Source: Weeksellaceae bacterium
GTDB lineage: Bacteria > Bacteroidota > Bacteroidia > Flavobacteriales > Weeksellaceae
Assembly: GCA_949788275.1 (NCBI GenBank)
Contig: OX460916.1
Location: 2,418,001 to 2,482,000 of the forward strand
Length of the DNA stretch: 64,000 nt
Direction: 5' to 3'
Shown one piece after another: positions 18,801 through 26,865 of this stretch (its first letter is position 1; each line of letters opens with the position of its first letter). The position numbers and the translations under genes were made by a program. The notes beneath the pieces are model-generated. The model searched no databases. It was not told the DNA's origin and worked only from the letters and a program-made list of their open reading frames with translations.

Positions 18801-18875
18801 TAAAAAATCAACAGCTCTATCCATCGATATATTTAATTCTTTTAATACTTTACTTAATCTTATTGTTTCCGGCAT
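15822..18875 (-). CDS. infB: Translation initiation factor IF-2
   Basis: This 1017-residue GTPase brings initiator tRNA to the 30S subunit. The N-terminal 500 residues are a charged low-complexity region rich in Lys, Glu and Pro with a short IF2-N segment at the start ([21 protein letters not shown]) and an Arg/Pro/Gly repeat near residues 330-375. The G domain follows with [12 protein letters not shown] (G1), DTPGHEAF (G3) and NKVDKP (G4), then domains II to IV. It is the last gene of rimP-nusA-infB but also has its own -7 box upstream, and it ends at a strong terminator. Confidence 0.98.
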   Translation of the reverse strand: MPETIRLSKVLKELNISMDRAVDFLEGKGETIEKNPNSKIDRPTYDILVNEFRSDAKQKQASGEVVINKISDIKAQEKKEAEEKAAEVPAKPEVIKPTKIELEGPKKVEKPEVESQEQPVKAEVQIEKKQDEPAPTEPSVVPVVVESKKETNDIIIKPDESQHPRVIGTVDLDKINKAGKPKKENSPSEKKKDSKVKEKESVKPEASPKSSPKKEEKKGEDHKAKEVKKPEIKKEEAKPEVKKEEIEEVSAETQKIETVYTKLDGPNFTGAKIDLSIFEKDKKKAEDKKSQKISQAADKKKRKRIQKNVKPEDVKPGDAAANRPAGTQQGGVNRPGGGPNRPGGGPNRPGGGPNRPGGPNRPGGQNRFGNNRPGAPRVPQAELSDEDVKKQIKDTLDKLTNKGKGAKGAKHRRDKRKERREIADLEQEAMDKDKTLNVNEFVTVNELASLMDVMVTEVISACMSLGIMVTMNQRLEADTIQLVADDFGYEVVFSSAEEDLSIEEDEIDKEEDLEFRAPIVTVMGHVDHGKTSLLDYVRKANVIAGESGGITQHIGAYNVTLANGKRVAFLDTPGHEAFTAMRARGAQVTDIVIIVIAADDQIMPQTREAISHAQAAGVPIIFAINKVDKPTALPEKVKEQLAQMNLLVEDWGGTYQSQEISAKTGLGVDELLEKVLLEAEVLDLKANPNRNATGTVVEAALDKGRGYVSTIMVQNGTLRIGDYLLAGSHHGKVRAMLDERGKNVLEARPSTPVTILGLDGAPTAGDKLKVYEDEREAKQIASRREQLQREQTIRTQKHITLDEIGRRIALGDFQELNIILKGDVDGSVEALTDSLQKLSTDEIHVNMLHKGVGQITESDVLLASASDAIIIGFNVRPGVSAREIADKEEIEIRTYSIIYDAINDIKEAMEGMLSPELKEQVTGNIEIRETFKVSKVGTIAGCMVLDGKVYRSSKIRIIRDGVVIHEGELASLKRFKDDVKEVAKGYECGLNIKNFNDIQIGDIIEAFETVEVKKKLK
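17752..17890 (-). repeat. Internal repeat coding for the IF-2 Arg/Pro/Gly linker
   Basis: Imperfect tandem units of about 18-24 bases encode repeated [15 protein letters not shown] in IF-2. Such linkers are common in IF-2 of Bacteroidota and vary in copy number. Confidence 0.8.
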
Positions 18876-18905
18876 ATGACAGCTAATCGTTTATTTTTAT
18901 TTTTG

Positions 18906-18913
18906 CAAATGTA
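18906..18913 (-). promoter_or_regulatory. Candidate internal -7 box of infB
   Basis: TACATTTG on the - strand in the 63-base nusA-infB gap, 30 bases before infB. Confidence 0.4.
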
Positions 18914-18938
18914 CTAATTGTTTGTGATTTGAAAGGTA

Positions 18939-20174
18939 TTAATCTTCAAACTCTTCTTTCAAGATGTTTATGACGTCTTGAATCGTCTCCTCTTCAAGGT
19001 CTGTTCTCTTGATTAAATCTTCCACATCCTGCTCTAAAATACTCTTTGCAGTATCTAGACCAATTTCCTTGAACGCTTGGATAACCCAAGAATCAATTTC
19101 ATCAGAAAACTCGGTCAATTCAACATCTTCATCTTGAACGCCTTCACGGAAAATATCAATTTCCATTCCAACTAACTTAGAAGCTAATCGAACATTATAC
19201 CCTCCTTTACCAATGGCTTTAGAAACCTCATCTGCATTGACATAAACCAAGGCTTTATTATCCTCTTCATTGATTTCAATTTTAGAGATTTTAGCAGGGT
19301 TTAAAGCACGAGAAATATAAAGGCTTTGGTTGTTGGTATAGTTAATCACATCGATGTTTTCGTTGCGTAATTCGCGAACGATTGAATGGATTCTTGATCC
19401 TTTCATTCCCACACAAGCTCCAACAGGATCGATACGATCATCGTATGATTCAACGGCTACTTTGGCTTTATCACCAGGGATACGGACCACGTTTTTAATG
19501 GTGATTAAACCATCAAAGATCTCTGGAATTTCTTGTTCGAATAATTTCTCCAAGAATTTAGGAGAAGTACGCGATAAGATAATTTGAGGTTTCGCCCCTT
19601 TCAGTTTCACATCGTCAACAACAGCGCGTAAGGTTTCACCTTTACGGAAGAAATCAGACGGGATTTGATTTTCTTTTGGAAGAATCATTTCATTTTGTTC
19701 ATCATCAACAATGATAACATGTTTGTGGCGTACATGGTGAATTTCACCGGTTACGATTTCCCCAACTAGTCCTTTAAATTTATCATAAAGGTTGGCGTTA
19801 TCGTATTCCATTACCTTAGATACTAAGGTTTGTCTTAACGTTAAAATAGCACGACGACCTAATGTTTCAATGGGAATTTTTTCAGTTACAGCCTCACCGA
19901 TTTCAAAATCAGGTTCGATTAAACGAGCTTCCGCCAGTTCAATTTCTGCACTATCATCTTCAGAGAATCCATCTTCCACAACAATACGGTTGTGCCAGAT
20001 CTCTAAATCTCCCTTATCCGGATTAACGATAATATCAAAGTTATCGTCTGATCCATATTTTTTACGAAGAACACTTTTTATGGCGTCTTCTAAGATTGCC
20101 ATTAGGGCAATACGGTCTATATTTTTATCGTCTTTAAAATCTCCAAAAGATTCAATTAATGCAAGATTGTCCAT
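18939..20174 (-). CDS. nusA: Transcription termination/antitermination factor NusA
   Basis: This 411-residue RNA-binding factor joins RNA polymerase and controls pausing, termination and antitermination. It has the NusA N-terminal domain (MDNLALIESFGDFKDD...), an S1 domain at about 135-200 and two KH domains (DPVGACVGMKGSRIHSI and YVNADEVSKAIGKGGYN). It lacks the two acidic repeats of the E. coli protein (495 residues), as in other Bacteroidota. It lies 12 bases after rimP in the conserved ribosome/transcription operon. Confidence 0.98.
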   Translation of the reverse strand: MDNLALIESFGDFKDDKNIDRIALMAILEDAIKSVLRKKYGSDDNFDIIVNPDKGDLEIWHNRIVVEDGFSEDDSAEIELAEARLIEPDFEIGEAVTEKIPIETLGRRAILTLRQTLVSKVMEYDNANLYDKFKGLVGEIVTGEIHHVRHKHVIIVDDEQNEMILPKENQIPSDFFRKGETLRAVVDDVKLKGAKPQIILSRTSPKFLEKLFEQEIPEIFDGLITIKNVVRIPGDKAKVAVESYDDRIDPVGACVGMKGSRIHSIVRELRNENIDVINYTNNQSLYISRALNPAKISKIEINEEDNKALVYVNADEVSKAIGKGGYNVRLASKLVGMEIDIFREGVQDEDVELTEFSDEIDSWVIQAFKEIGLDTAKSILEQDVEDLIKRTDLEEETIQDVINILKEEFED

Positions 20175-20186
20175 TACATTTTATTT

Positions 20187-20651
20187 TTAAAAGGTGACTT
20201 TGATAATTGCTTTTTTGATATCAGCGTAATTTACTAATTCTTGTTTCTCTACTGTTATATTCCCTTTACCTATTGGTTTAGGTTCACGGGCCTCCCAGAA
20301 AAGTTCAACACCTTCCTCGTCGGCCATAACAATTTCTCCTTCGATGACTTGGTTATCGGTTAAAGTCACTTCCAATGTGCGTCCGACATTTTTCGCAAAC
20401 TGTCTTGGCATGGTCAATGGGCTTCCAACACCTGGCGAAGAAACTTCCAACGCGAAATCAACTTCTTCACTGTCTAGGCTGTTTTCCACATATCGACTGA
20501 TACGAACCACTTCTTCGATGGAAAGACCTTCGTCTCCATCAACTGAAATTAAAATTTTGTCATCGGTTGAAATAGTCCAATCGATAAGAAACAATGACGG
20601 ATTCACCGCCAACGCTTCGTCTATTAATGTTTTTACTTTATTAGAATCCAT
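20187..20651 (-). CDS. rimP: Ribosome maturation factor RimP
   Basis: This 154-residue protein is needed for 30S subunit maturation. The N-terminal domain has the conserved LEVSSPGVGSPLTMPRQFAKNVGR segment, split here as LEVSSPGVGSPL and MPRQF, near residues 68-90. The C-terminal part is an SH3-like Sm fold. It is the first gene of rimP-nusA-infB, with a -7 box 62 bases upstream. Confidence 0.96.
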   Translation of the reverse strand: MDSNKVKTLIDEALAVNPSLFLIDWTISTDDKILISVDGDEGLSIEEVVRISRYVENSLDSEEVDFALEVSSPGVGSPLTMPRQFAKNVGRTLEVTLTDNQVIEGEIVMADEEGVELFWEAREPKPIGKGNITVEKQELVNYADIKKAIIKVTF

Positions 20652-20712
20652 ACAGAACGAAAAAGAGAGCTATAGCCAGCCCTCCTCCATTTTAGTTTTA
20701 TTAAATTCTTTG

Positions 20713-20720
20713 CAAAATTA
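20713..20720 (-). promoter_or_regulatory. Candidate -7 box of rimP-nusA-infB
   Basis: TAATTTTG on the - strand, 61 bases before rimP. Confidence 0.5.
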
Positions 20721-20767
20721 CAAAATATTATTTAATATGCCTAATGTAGAATCCTTTAATATTGTTA

Positions 20768-21247
20768 TTACATTAAATTCCACACAAACACACCGATAAA
20801 AAACAAGGTGAGGATTACATCATAGCCCGTGGTTAAAATAAATCCGACAAAAGACCCTAAGGCGGCTTTGAAAGCTGCTTTAGGCTGTTGAGAATTAGCC
20901 CATAATTCGGCGAGAAAAGCGCCGATAAATGGCCCGATTAAAAAACCGACCGGCGGAAAAAAAATTCCGACGATTAAACCAATAATCGATCCCCATACGG
21001 CATACTTGCTTCCGCCAAGCTTTTTCGTCATGTAGATGGGGAGTAAATAATCTAAAATAGCGCCGATCATAACCAAAACACCCGCTATAATAATTAATCC
21101 CCAACCATAGTCAGCCACACTGCTAAACTTAAAGACAACCAAGCCTGCTAAAGCTAAAGGTGCCCCAGGGAGGACGGGTAAAATTGTTCCAATCAATCCG
21201 ATCAGTAATAGAATTCCGCTAATAATGGCTAGCGTAGAATCGTCCAT
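20768..21247 (-). CDS. DUF456 family membrane protein
   Basis: This 159-residue protein has about four to five hydrophobic segments and the DUF456 pattern: LIGLIGTILPVLPGAPLALA at about residues 17-36, then glycine-rich helices GLIVGIFFPPVGFLIGPFIGAFLAEL. The function of the family is not known. It is monocistronic and divergent from the mechanosensitive channel gene, sharing a 67-base promoter region. Confidence 0.9.
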   Translation of the reverse strand: MDDSTLAIISGILLLIGLIGTILPVLPGAPLALAGLVVFKFSSVADYGWGLIIIAGVLVMIGAILDYLLPIYMTKKLGGSKYAVWGSIIGLIVGIFFPPVGFLIGPFIGAFLAELWANSQQPKAAFKAALGSFVGFILTTGYDVILTLFFIGVFVWNLM

Positions 21248-21285
21248 ATTTTTGGGTTTTTAATCAATTATTAAACAACAAGCAG

Positions 21286-21293
21286 TACATTTG
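21286..21293 (+). promoter_or_regulatory. Candidate -7 box TACATTTG
   Basis: TAnnTTTG match 21 bases before the ATG at 21315. The TTG at 21291 belongs to the box, so it is unlikely to be the start codon. Confidence 0.5.
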
Positions 21294-21314
21294 TCTAGAC
21301 AATGTATAACCACT

Positions 21315-22604
21315 ATGATGAAGTTTCTACTGCAAGATAAATCTTTTTATGAAGAATTTGCGGATGGCGTAAAGATATTTTTCCACAGTAAATTACAAAT
21401 TAATTTATCCGAAAGTCTATTCACCACCCTGGAATTAATTTCTTGGGTAGGCATCTTACTCGTCATTGACTATATCTTACGTGCTGCCATTTTTCCGGTT
21501 TTGCGCAAAGGGGTGAAAATAACCCAAAGCGAATGGGGCGAAGCGCTGTATCGCCATAAAGTTTTTATGGCTGCATTGCATTTAATTCCCTTGGGGTTTG
21601 CGTCGAATATGAATCCGATTCTTTTCTTAAAAGATCCCAGTTTATTTTACCTCGTAAATAAAGCCACACAACTACTGTATATTATTGTTTTTACCCAATT
21701 GGTTTTCCGTTTGGTTAATACAACCCTCAGCATGTATAGTCAAGAAAATAGTTATACCACCGTAGGTATACGGACTTTTGGCCAAATGTTGAAGTTTATT
21801 ATTGCCTTTTTCGCCCTCTTAAGTGGGATTATGGTTCTATTTACGGTAAACACCAACACCATTATTACCGTATTAGGGGCATTAACCGCAGCAGTTTTAT
21901 TAATTTTCCGGGATGCCATCTTTGGTTTTGTCTCTGGCTTACAGATCTCTTATTCTCGAATTGTAAAAATTGGCGATTGGATTACCATATCGAAGGGGGA
22001 TATCGAAGGAATTGTTCGGGAGATCAACATCAACTTGGTGAAAATTGAAAAATTTGACAAAACCATTGCTACTGTTCCTACCGTTGATTTAGTTTCGTCT
22101 CAGGTGACCAATCATATGGCAATGCTCGCCACTGGAACCCGCCAAATAAAAAGAGGGATCTCCTTTAATGTTAATTCATTTCGGTTTTGTGATGAAGAGC
22201 TCTTAAACCGGTTTGAAAACATCTTATTAATTAAAGACTATATTCATCAGAAACGCATTGAGATTGGTCAATACAATGAATCTATTTCATTGGGAGAAAT
22301 CGACATCAACGGAAGACAACTAACCAATATTGGGGTATTTAGGATTTATGTACAACATTATCTAGCTAAGCAAAAATTAATTTCGAAGATAGACCCTATT
22401 ATTGTCAAACAATTATCGGTGACCACCCAAGGCATGCCTTTGGAGATTTCATGTTTCGTGAATGTAACCACCAACCAGGACTACGAAGCGATACAAGCCG
22501 ACATCTTCGATCACTTATTAACGGCCTGCCGCAAATTTGATTTAGAGATTATGCAGGCCATTACCCTTTCCGATTTACATTATTCAAATTCAATAAAATC
22601 ATGA
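21315..22604 (+). CDS. Mechanosensitive ion channel family protein (MscS/YbdG type)
   Basis: This protein of about 429 residues has several N-terminal membrane helices, then the pore-lining helix and beta domain of MscS: LGALTAAVLLIFRDAIFGFVSGLQISYSRIVKIGDWI, of which the FRDAIFGFVSG part marks the pore-to-beta junction near residue 210. It probably opens during osmotic downshift. The C-terminal cytoplasmic domain is longer than in E. coli MscS (286 residues), as in YbdG. The ATG at 21315 is preferred to a TTG at 21291 inside the promoter box. The stop overlaps pdxJ by ATGA. Confidence 0.9.
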   Translation: MMKFLLQDKSFYEEFADGVKIFFHSKLQINLSESLFTTLELISWVGILLVIDYILRAAIFPVLRKGVKITQSEWGEALYRHKVFMAALHLIPLGFASNMNPILFLKDPSLFYLVNKATQLLYIIVFTQLVFRLVNTTLSMYSQENSYTTVGIRTFGQMLKFIIAFFALLSGIMVLFTVNTNTIITVLGALTAAVLLIFRDAIFGFVSGLQISYSRIVKIGDWITISKGDIEGIVREININLVKIEKFDKTIATVPTVDLVSSQVTNHMAMLATGTRQIKRGISFNVNSFRFCDEELLNRFENILLIKDYIHQKRIEIGQYNESISLGEIDINGRQLTNIGVFRIYVQHYLAKQKLISKIDPIIVKQLSVTTQGMPLEISCFVNVTTNQDYEAIQADIFDHLLTACRKFDLEIMQAITLSDLHYSNSIKS

Positions 22605-23326
22605 CTAAATTAAGTGTTAATATAAATAAACTAGCCACAATTCGTAATGCAAGAGGTGGCGTAACACCTAATCTTGTAGAGGCTGCTATTAAAATTCAGG
22701 GCTTTGGAGGGCAAGGAATAACGGTTCATCCAAGACCCGACGAGCGTCATATTCGGTATCGAGATGTGTATGATTTAAAACCAGTGGTCACCGAAGAGTT
22801 TAACATTGAAGGAAATCCCGTTCAAAAATTCATGGATTTAGTCCTTGATATTTGTCCAGCCCAAGTGACATTGGTTCCTGATGCTGATGATGCCATTACA
22901 TCGAACGCAGGCTGGGATACGGTAAAGCACTTGGATTACCTAACCGATATTATTGCTGAATTTAAACGCGCAGGAATTCGTACCTCTATCTTTCTCGATC
23001 CCAATCCGGCATTGGTAGAAGCAGCAGCCAAAACAGGTGCCGATCGCATTGAATTATACACCGAGTTATTTGCTTCGGAATATGAAAAAGGAAATCTGAC
23101 GGCTATTACACCTTATAAAGAAACGGCCCGTGTAGCAACAGCCAATGGATTGGTGTTGAATGCTGGTCACGATTTAAGCTTAGATAACATCCAGTACTTC
23201 ATTCAAGAAATTCCAGAAATAGCCGAGGTATCTATTGGCCATGCGTTAATTTCGGAAGCCTTGTACTTGGGATTAGAGAATACCATTCAGGCCTATTTAC
23301 GTAAAATAGAACTAGCTCAATTATAA
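22601..23326 (+). CDS. pdxJ: Pyridoxine 5'-phosphate synthase
   Basis: This 241-residue TIM-barrel enzyme condenses 1-deoxyxylulose 5-phosphate with 3-amino-2-oxopropyl phosphate to pyridoxine 5'-phosphate, the last ring-forming step of vitamin B6 synthesis. Characteristic segments are LSVNINKLATIRNARGG at the N-terminus, ITVHPRPDERHIRYRDV (residues 39-55) and LNAGHDLSLDN with SIGHALISEAL near the C-terminus. It overlaps the mscS-type gene by four bases and is five bases from the esterase gene, so the three are co-transcribed. Confidence 0.97.
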   Translation: MTKLSVNINKLATIRNARGGVTPNLVEAAIKIQGFGGQGITVHPRPDERHIRYRDVYDLKPVVTEEFNIEGNPVQKFMDLVLDICPAQVTLVPDADDAITSNAGWDTVKHLDYLTDIIAEFKRAGIRTSIFLDPNPALVEAAAKTGADRIELYTELFASEYEKGNLTAITPYKETARVATANGLVLNAGHDLSLDNIQYFIQEIPEIAEVSIGHALISEALYLGLENTIQAYLRKIELAQL

Positions 23327-23331
23327 AAACG

Positions 23332-24102
23332 ATGAACGAAGTATTACATAGTAAAATTGTAGGCGAAGGATCGGAGCATTTACTGATTTTTCACGGACTA
23401 TTTGGGCAACTGGATAACTGGAATACGTTAGGAAAGAAGTTTGGCGAACACTTTACGACCCATTTAATCGATTTACGCAATCATGGTCGTAGTTTTCATT
23501 CGGACGATAATTCGTTTGATGCCATGGTGAACGATATCGTTACGTATATGGATGCGCATCACTTAAATAAGATTCATTTATTAGGGCATTCTTTAGGCGG
23601 ACGTGTGGCGATTGAATTTGCGATGAAGCACCCAGACAAACTAGATCATTTAATTGTAGCGGACATGGCTCCGAAAGCCTATCCGCCCCATCACAACGCC
23701 ATTATGAAAGCGCTGCATCTGGTCGATTTTACAAAAATTGACAAACGCAGTGAAGTGGATGATGTTTTAAAACAGTATATCCCCGAAATGGGCGTTCGTC
23801 AGTTCTTACTCAAGAATGTGTACAATACGCCAGAAGGGAAGTATGCTTTTCGCTTTAATTTAGAGGTGTTATCGGCTAATTACAACGCCTTGGTTGGCAC
23901 CGATTTAACCGCAGGCGTTTTTAATGGGCCTACGCTATTCTTGGGTGGAGCCAATTCGGATTATATTTTACCCGAAGACGAAGTGGTTATCCACCAACGC
24001 TTTCCGCTAGCACTAATAAAAGAAATTAAAAATGCAGGTCATTGGCTACATGCCGAAAATCCGGTCGACTTTTCAGAGGCTGTTTTGGAATTTCTTCTTT
24101 AA
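23332..24102 (+). CDS. Alpha/beta-hydrolase (YbfF-like esterase)
   Basis: This 256-residue alpha/beta hydrolase has the HGLFGQLDNW oxyanion segment at residues 21-30, the nucleophile elbow GHSLGG with Ser87, and a late His in AGHWLHAENP near residue 240. These features match the YbfF class of acyl-CoA/ester hydrolases; the natural substrate is unknown. It ends the three-gene unit with the channel and pdxJ. Confidence 0.93.
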   Translation: MNEVLHSKIVGEGSEHLLIFHGLFGQLDNWNTLGKKFGEHFTTHLIDLRNHGRSFHSDDNSFDAMVNDIVTYMDAHHLNKIHLLGHSLGGRVAIEFAMKHPDKLDHLIVADMAPKAYPPHHNAIMKALHLVDFTKIDKRSEVDDVLKQYIPEMGVRQFLLKNVYNTPEGKYAFRFNLEVLSANYNALVGTDLTAGVFNGPTLFLGGANSDYILPEDEVVIHQRFPLALIKEIKNAGHWLHAENPVDFSEAVLEFLL

Positions 24103-24326
24103 AAGTTCAATTTTAGATCTTAGATAAATACAGATGTAAGATTGTATAGAAGCTTATTTTATACCATCTTACATCTATTGATATAGACTAGGCCCACTTC
24201 ATTCTAGGGTGCATTTACACTTTAAATGCGGTTTAAAGTAAAGGATTCGATTGAGTCCACGTCGTTTTGCTATAACCTATCATCCCATGTCTATTGACAT
24301 ATAGACTAATAAAAAACGTTTTTGAA
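24103..24326. other. Structured convergent intergenic region
   Basis: No gene is visible. It has an imperfect 17-bp inverted repeat (24132-24148 with 24160-24176, one mismatch), an 8-bp hairpin (24219-24226 with 24232-24239), and a near-identical direct repeat: TCTATTGATATAGACTA at 24174-24190 and TCTATTGACATATAGACTA at 24290-24308. The first hairpin may act as a terminator but has no T run. Confidence 0.6.
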
Positions 24327-25310
24327 TTACCCTACGATTAATCGATTGTGAACGATATCAAAGGCAATAGCCGTTCCTTCTGGGTACTTTTGATCTGAAA
24401 AAGCCACCACTTCCACACCATGAACACTTAATTTAATTAAATAATCTCTTCCTTGAAATTTGGATTGAATAACTTCTGCATGGATTTTACCATGGGAATG
24501 AATTTTTATTTCTTCGGGGTAAACAATATAGATTCCTTTTGCCAACGAGTTATCGGCGGTAATTAACGTTAATTGAGCTTCAGACAAGACATTGACATAG
24601 CCAAACAACTGAGCCACATAAGGCGATTTTGGAAAATTACGCACTTGTTCAACTTCGTCGAACTGAATCATCTTTCCTTCTTTTAGCACGAGAATTTTAT
24701 CGGACGTATACAAAGCGTCTTGTAAATCGTGGGTTGTAAAAATCACCGTTATATGATGAGCTCTACACCAGTCGATAATTCTTTCACGAATACGGAGTTT
24801 CAACATTTGATCTAAGTTCGAAAACGGTTCGTCTAACAAAAGAATTTCTGGTTGTTGGGCTAGCGATCGGGCAATAGAAACGCGTTGGCGTTGACCACCA
24901 CTTAATTTATTCGGAAATTCGTCTTTGTAAGCCAGCATATCAACCACCTCTAATGCTTGGATTATTTGTTCTTGTTTTCGCTGAAGATCGAAATTACTGA
25001 GGTATTTTCCGACGTTTTCGCCTACGGTTACAAAATCGAGCAAATCGTAGTCTTGGGCGACGTATTTCATCATAGAATGCCCAGGTATTAGATTAAACGA
25101 CGGGCCTTTGAGTTGTTTACTTCCATAAACAATTTGGCCATCTTTAAAGTCTACAAGACCATAGATCAGCTTTAATAGGGTAGATTTTCCACTTCCACTT
25201 TCTCCAATAACACTAATAACTTCAGCGCGTTGTACACCGAAGTTAATCTGATGTAGCGCTGGTTGTTTAGCGTTGGGGTAGGAAAAATTAAGATCGATAA
25301 TATTTAACAC
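24327..25310 (-). CDS. ABC transporter ATP-binding protein with TOBE domain (orphan)
   Basis: This 327-residue ATPase has Walker A GESGSGKST (36-44), the ABC signature LSGGQRQRVSIARSL near residue 136, Walker B ILLLDEPFSNLD and the switch His in FTTHD. The C-terminal 90 residues look like the TOBE domain of the CUT1/Fe3+/polyamine importer group. No permease or binding protein is next to it in the window, so it probably serves a transporter encoded elsewhere. The substrate is unknown. It is single-gene and divergent from yceI. Confidence 0.9.
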   Translation of the reverse strand: MLNIIDLNFSYPNAKQPALHQINFGVQRAEVISVIGESGSGKSTLLKLIYGLVDFKDGQIVYGSKQLKGPSFNLIPGHSMMKYVAQDYDLLDFVTVGENVGKYLSNFDLQRKQEQIIQALEVVDMLAYKDEFPNKLSGGQRQRVSIARSLAQQPEILLLDEPFSNLDQMLKLRIRERIIDWCRAHHITVIFTTHDLQDALYTSDKILVLKEGKMIQFDEVEQVRNFPKSPYVAQLFGYVNVLSEAQLTLITADNSLAKGIYIVYPEEIKIHSHGKIHAEVIQSKFQGRDYLIKLSVHGVEVVAFSDQKYPEGTAIAFDIVHNRLIVG

Positions 25311-25378
25311 GGTGCTAGAATTAATTTCTGCAAATTTGATACTTTAATTTAGAATTATTATTTTTAACGTTCGTTTAA

Positions 25379-25392
25379 TTGATGTACATCAA
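25379..25392 (+). promoter_or_regulatory. Perfect FNR-consensus palindrome upstream of yceI
   Basis: TTGATGTACATCAA is an exact match to the FNR box TTGAT-N4-ATCAA. Its centre (25385.5) lies about 43 bases upstream of the expected transcription start that follows the -7 box at 25415-25422, which is the usual class II activator position. The Crp/Fnr protein encoded at 49768-50475 is a candidate ligand. Confidence 0.55.
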
Positions 25393-25414
25393 GTCATCCT
25401 ATCAATTAAAGTCT

Positions 25415-25422
25415 TAATTTTG
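25415..25422 (+). promoter_or_regulatory. Candidate -7 box of yceI
   Basis: TAATTTTG (TAnnTTTG), 23 bases before the yceI ATG. Confidence 0.55.
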
Positions 25423-25445
25423 TATAAATTATTAATGAAATCATT

Positions 25446-26123
25446 ATGAAAAAACTTTTTTTAAGCCTAGCAGTTGTTTCTGCAGTAGCGCTAACATCTT
25501 GTGGAGGAAAAACAGAAACAGTTGAAGCTACAGAAGCACAAGAAGGTGCAGCAACATCTGAAGGTGCAGCAGCTTATACAGTTGATGCAGCAACATCTAC
25601 TGTGAACTGGAAAGGAGGAAAAACTTACGAAGACATCAATAAACCAGAAGATGGTCACTACGGTGTTGTTAAATTAAAAGAAGGAACCGTTTCTTTAATG
25701 GACGGTAAATTAGAATCTGGAAAATTCATTGCTGATTTCACCACGTTTGAATCGAAAGATTTAGATGCAGACGCTGAATCAAAAGGAAAATTAGATGGTC
25801 ACTTAAAATCAGCTGATTTCTTAGATGTTGAAAAATTCCCAACAGCTGAATTTGAAATTACAAGCGCTAAAACCATCGAAGGACAAGATTACAACACAGA
25901 AATTTCTGGTAACTTAAACTTCCGTGGCGTTCCTAAGAATGTTACTTTTAAAGCGAATGTTAATGTAGACGGTGATGTTGTAAGCATCAAGTCGGAAGAG
26001 TTTGCCATTAATCGTCAAGATTTCGGAATTGTCTTCTCTGCAGGGAAAGGATCTATTATTAAAGATGAAGTTTTATTACAAATCGACTTAGCAGCTAAAA
26101 CTGCAACAGCGGTTGCTCAATAA
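25446..26123 (+). CDS. YceI family lipoprotein
   Basis: This 225-residue protein carries a lipoprotein signal with lipobox LTSC (Cys19), then an Ala/Glu-rich linker to about residue 42 and a YceI domain (YTVDAATSTVNWKGGKTYED ... LKSADFLDVEKFPTAEFEI ... LNFRGVPKNVTF). YceI domains are lipocalin-like barrels that bind isoprenoid or other hydrophobic ligands. It probably sits in the envelope facing the periplasm. Upstream lie a -7 box and a perfect FNR-type palindrome, which suggests oxygen- or redox-linked control. It ends at a strong terminator. Confidence 0.94.
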   Translation: MKKLFLSLAVVSAVALTSCGGKTETVEATEAQEGAATSEGAAAYTVDAATSTVNWKGGKTYEDINKPEDGHYGVVKLKEGTVSLMDGKLESGKFIADFTTFESKDLDADAESKGKLDGHLKSADFLDVEKFPTAEFEITSAKTIEGQDYNTEISGNLNFRGVPKNVTFKANVNVDGDVVSIKSEEFAINRQDFGIVFSAGKGSIIKDEVLLQIDLAAKTATAVAQ

Positions 26124-26148
26124 TAAAAATCTAGGCATAGATAAATGG

Positions 26149-26184
26149 AAAACCACGTCAAAATGACGTGGTTTTTCGTTTTTT
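26149..26184 (+). terminator. Terminator of yceI
   Basis: Perfect 12-bp stem (26149-26160 with 26164-26175), AAA loop, T-rich tail. Confidence 0.9.
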
Positions 26185-26231
26185 TACCGAATAAAAGGGT
26201 TGGGAACGAATTAATTGCTTTTTTTTCAGGA

Positions 26232-26260
26232 ATATTCGTGGAACTTATTTATATTCGTGG
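26232..26260 (+). repeat. Two direct copies of ATATTCGTGG before an acidic-protein gene
   Basis: Exact 10-base copies at 26232-26241 and 26251-26260, with 19-base spacing, 27-55 bases before the start of the gene at 26287. They could be regulator half-sites or promoter parts. Confidence 0.45.
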
Positions 26261-26286
26261 TAAAATAATAATACAGATACAATACA

Positions 26287-26787
26287 ATGAAAACAATTAA
26301 GTTCTTCCACCCGGAAGAGACATTTATTTATCATATTGATAAATGCCTATGTAAAGTCGTTTATCAGGGAAAAAAGAAATGTTTGTTAGTTGAAATCCAC
26401 TCAAATGATGACTTAGATCATGTAGAGGCAGACTCTCTACAGAATGACTATCCTCAGTTGGCTATGTTTATTGATGACTTCCCAGTGGAAGTAGATACCG
26501 TAGAACAATTGGCTGGAAAAGTCGTGTCTATTCCTTATGGATTCGTCGAAGAAGAAGACGAAGATGGAGATTTACAAGAGATCTATTACACTAGTTTAAA
26601 TGTAGCCGAAGGCGACTATGAAATGGTAGGTAATGACTTAACATTTTCTCAGAACGAGCAAGGTGTACTAACATTGAAGTGGAAAGGAAACGTACAAGAT
26701 TTCACAGAGAATGTGGATACAGATGTACCCTTTGAAGTGGAGTGTACTTTTGATGGGTTCGCCTATAAAGAAGAAGATTTCGATTAA
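26287..26787 (+). CDS. Uncharacterised acidic cytoplasmic protein
   Basis: I do not recognise a family. The 166-residue product has no signal peptide or membrane segment. It is acidic, with a run EEEDEDGD near residue 97, and appears beta-rich. Basic residues cluster only in the first 35 residues (VVYQGKKKCLLVE). It is monocistronic, flanked by two strong terminators, and has a pair of direct repeats in its promoter region. Codon use resembles its neighbours. Confidence 0.8.
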   Translation: MKTIKFFHPEETFIYHIDKCLCKVVYQGKKKCLLVEIHSNDDLDHVEADSLQNDYPQLAMFIDDFPVEVDTVEQLAGKVVSIPYGFVEEEDEDGDLQEIYYTSLNVAEGDYEMVGNDLTFSQNEQGVLTLKWKGNVQDFTENVDTDVPFEVECTFDGFAYKEEDFD

Positions 26788-26804
26788 ACTTTATCTATAC
26801 GGAT

Positions 26805-26843
26805 AAAAAAAGGTTTCAAAACAATTGTTTTGAAACCTTTTTT
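26805..26843. terminator. Bidirectional terminator (38-bp perfect palindrome)
   Basis: 26806-26843 is an unbroken palindrome (19 + 19) with T runs on both strands, between the convergent acidic-protein gene and the DUF423 gene. Confidence 0.9.
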
Positions 26844-26865
26844 ATGCGCTCTATACTTGTATTTT

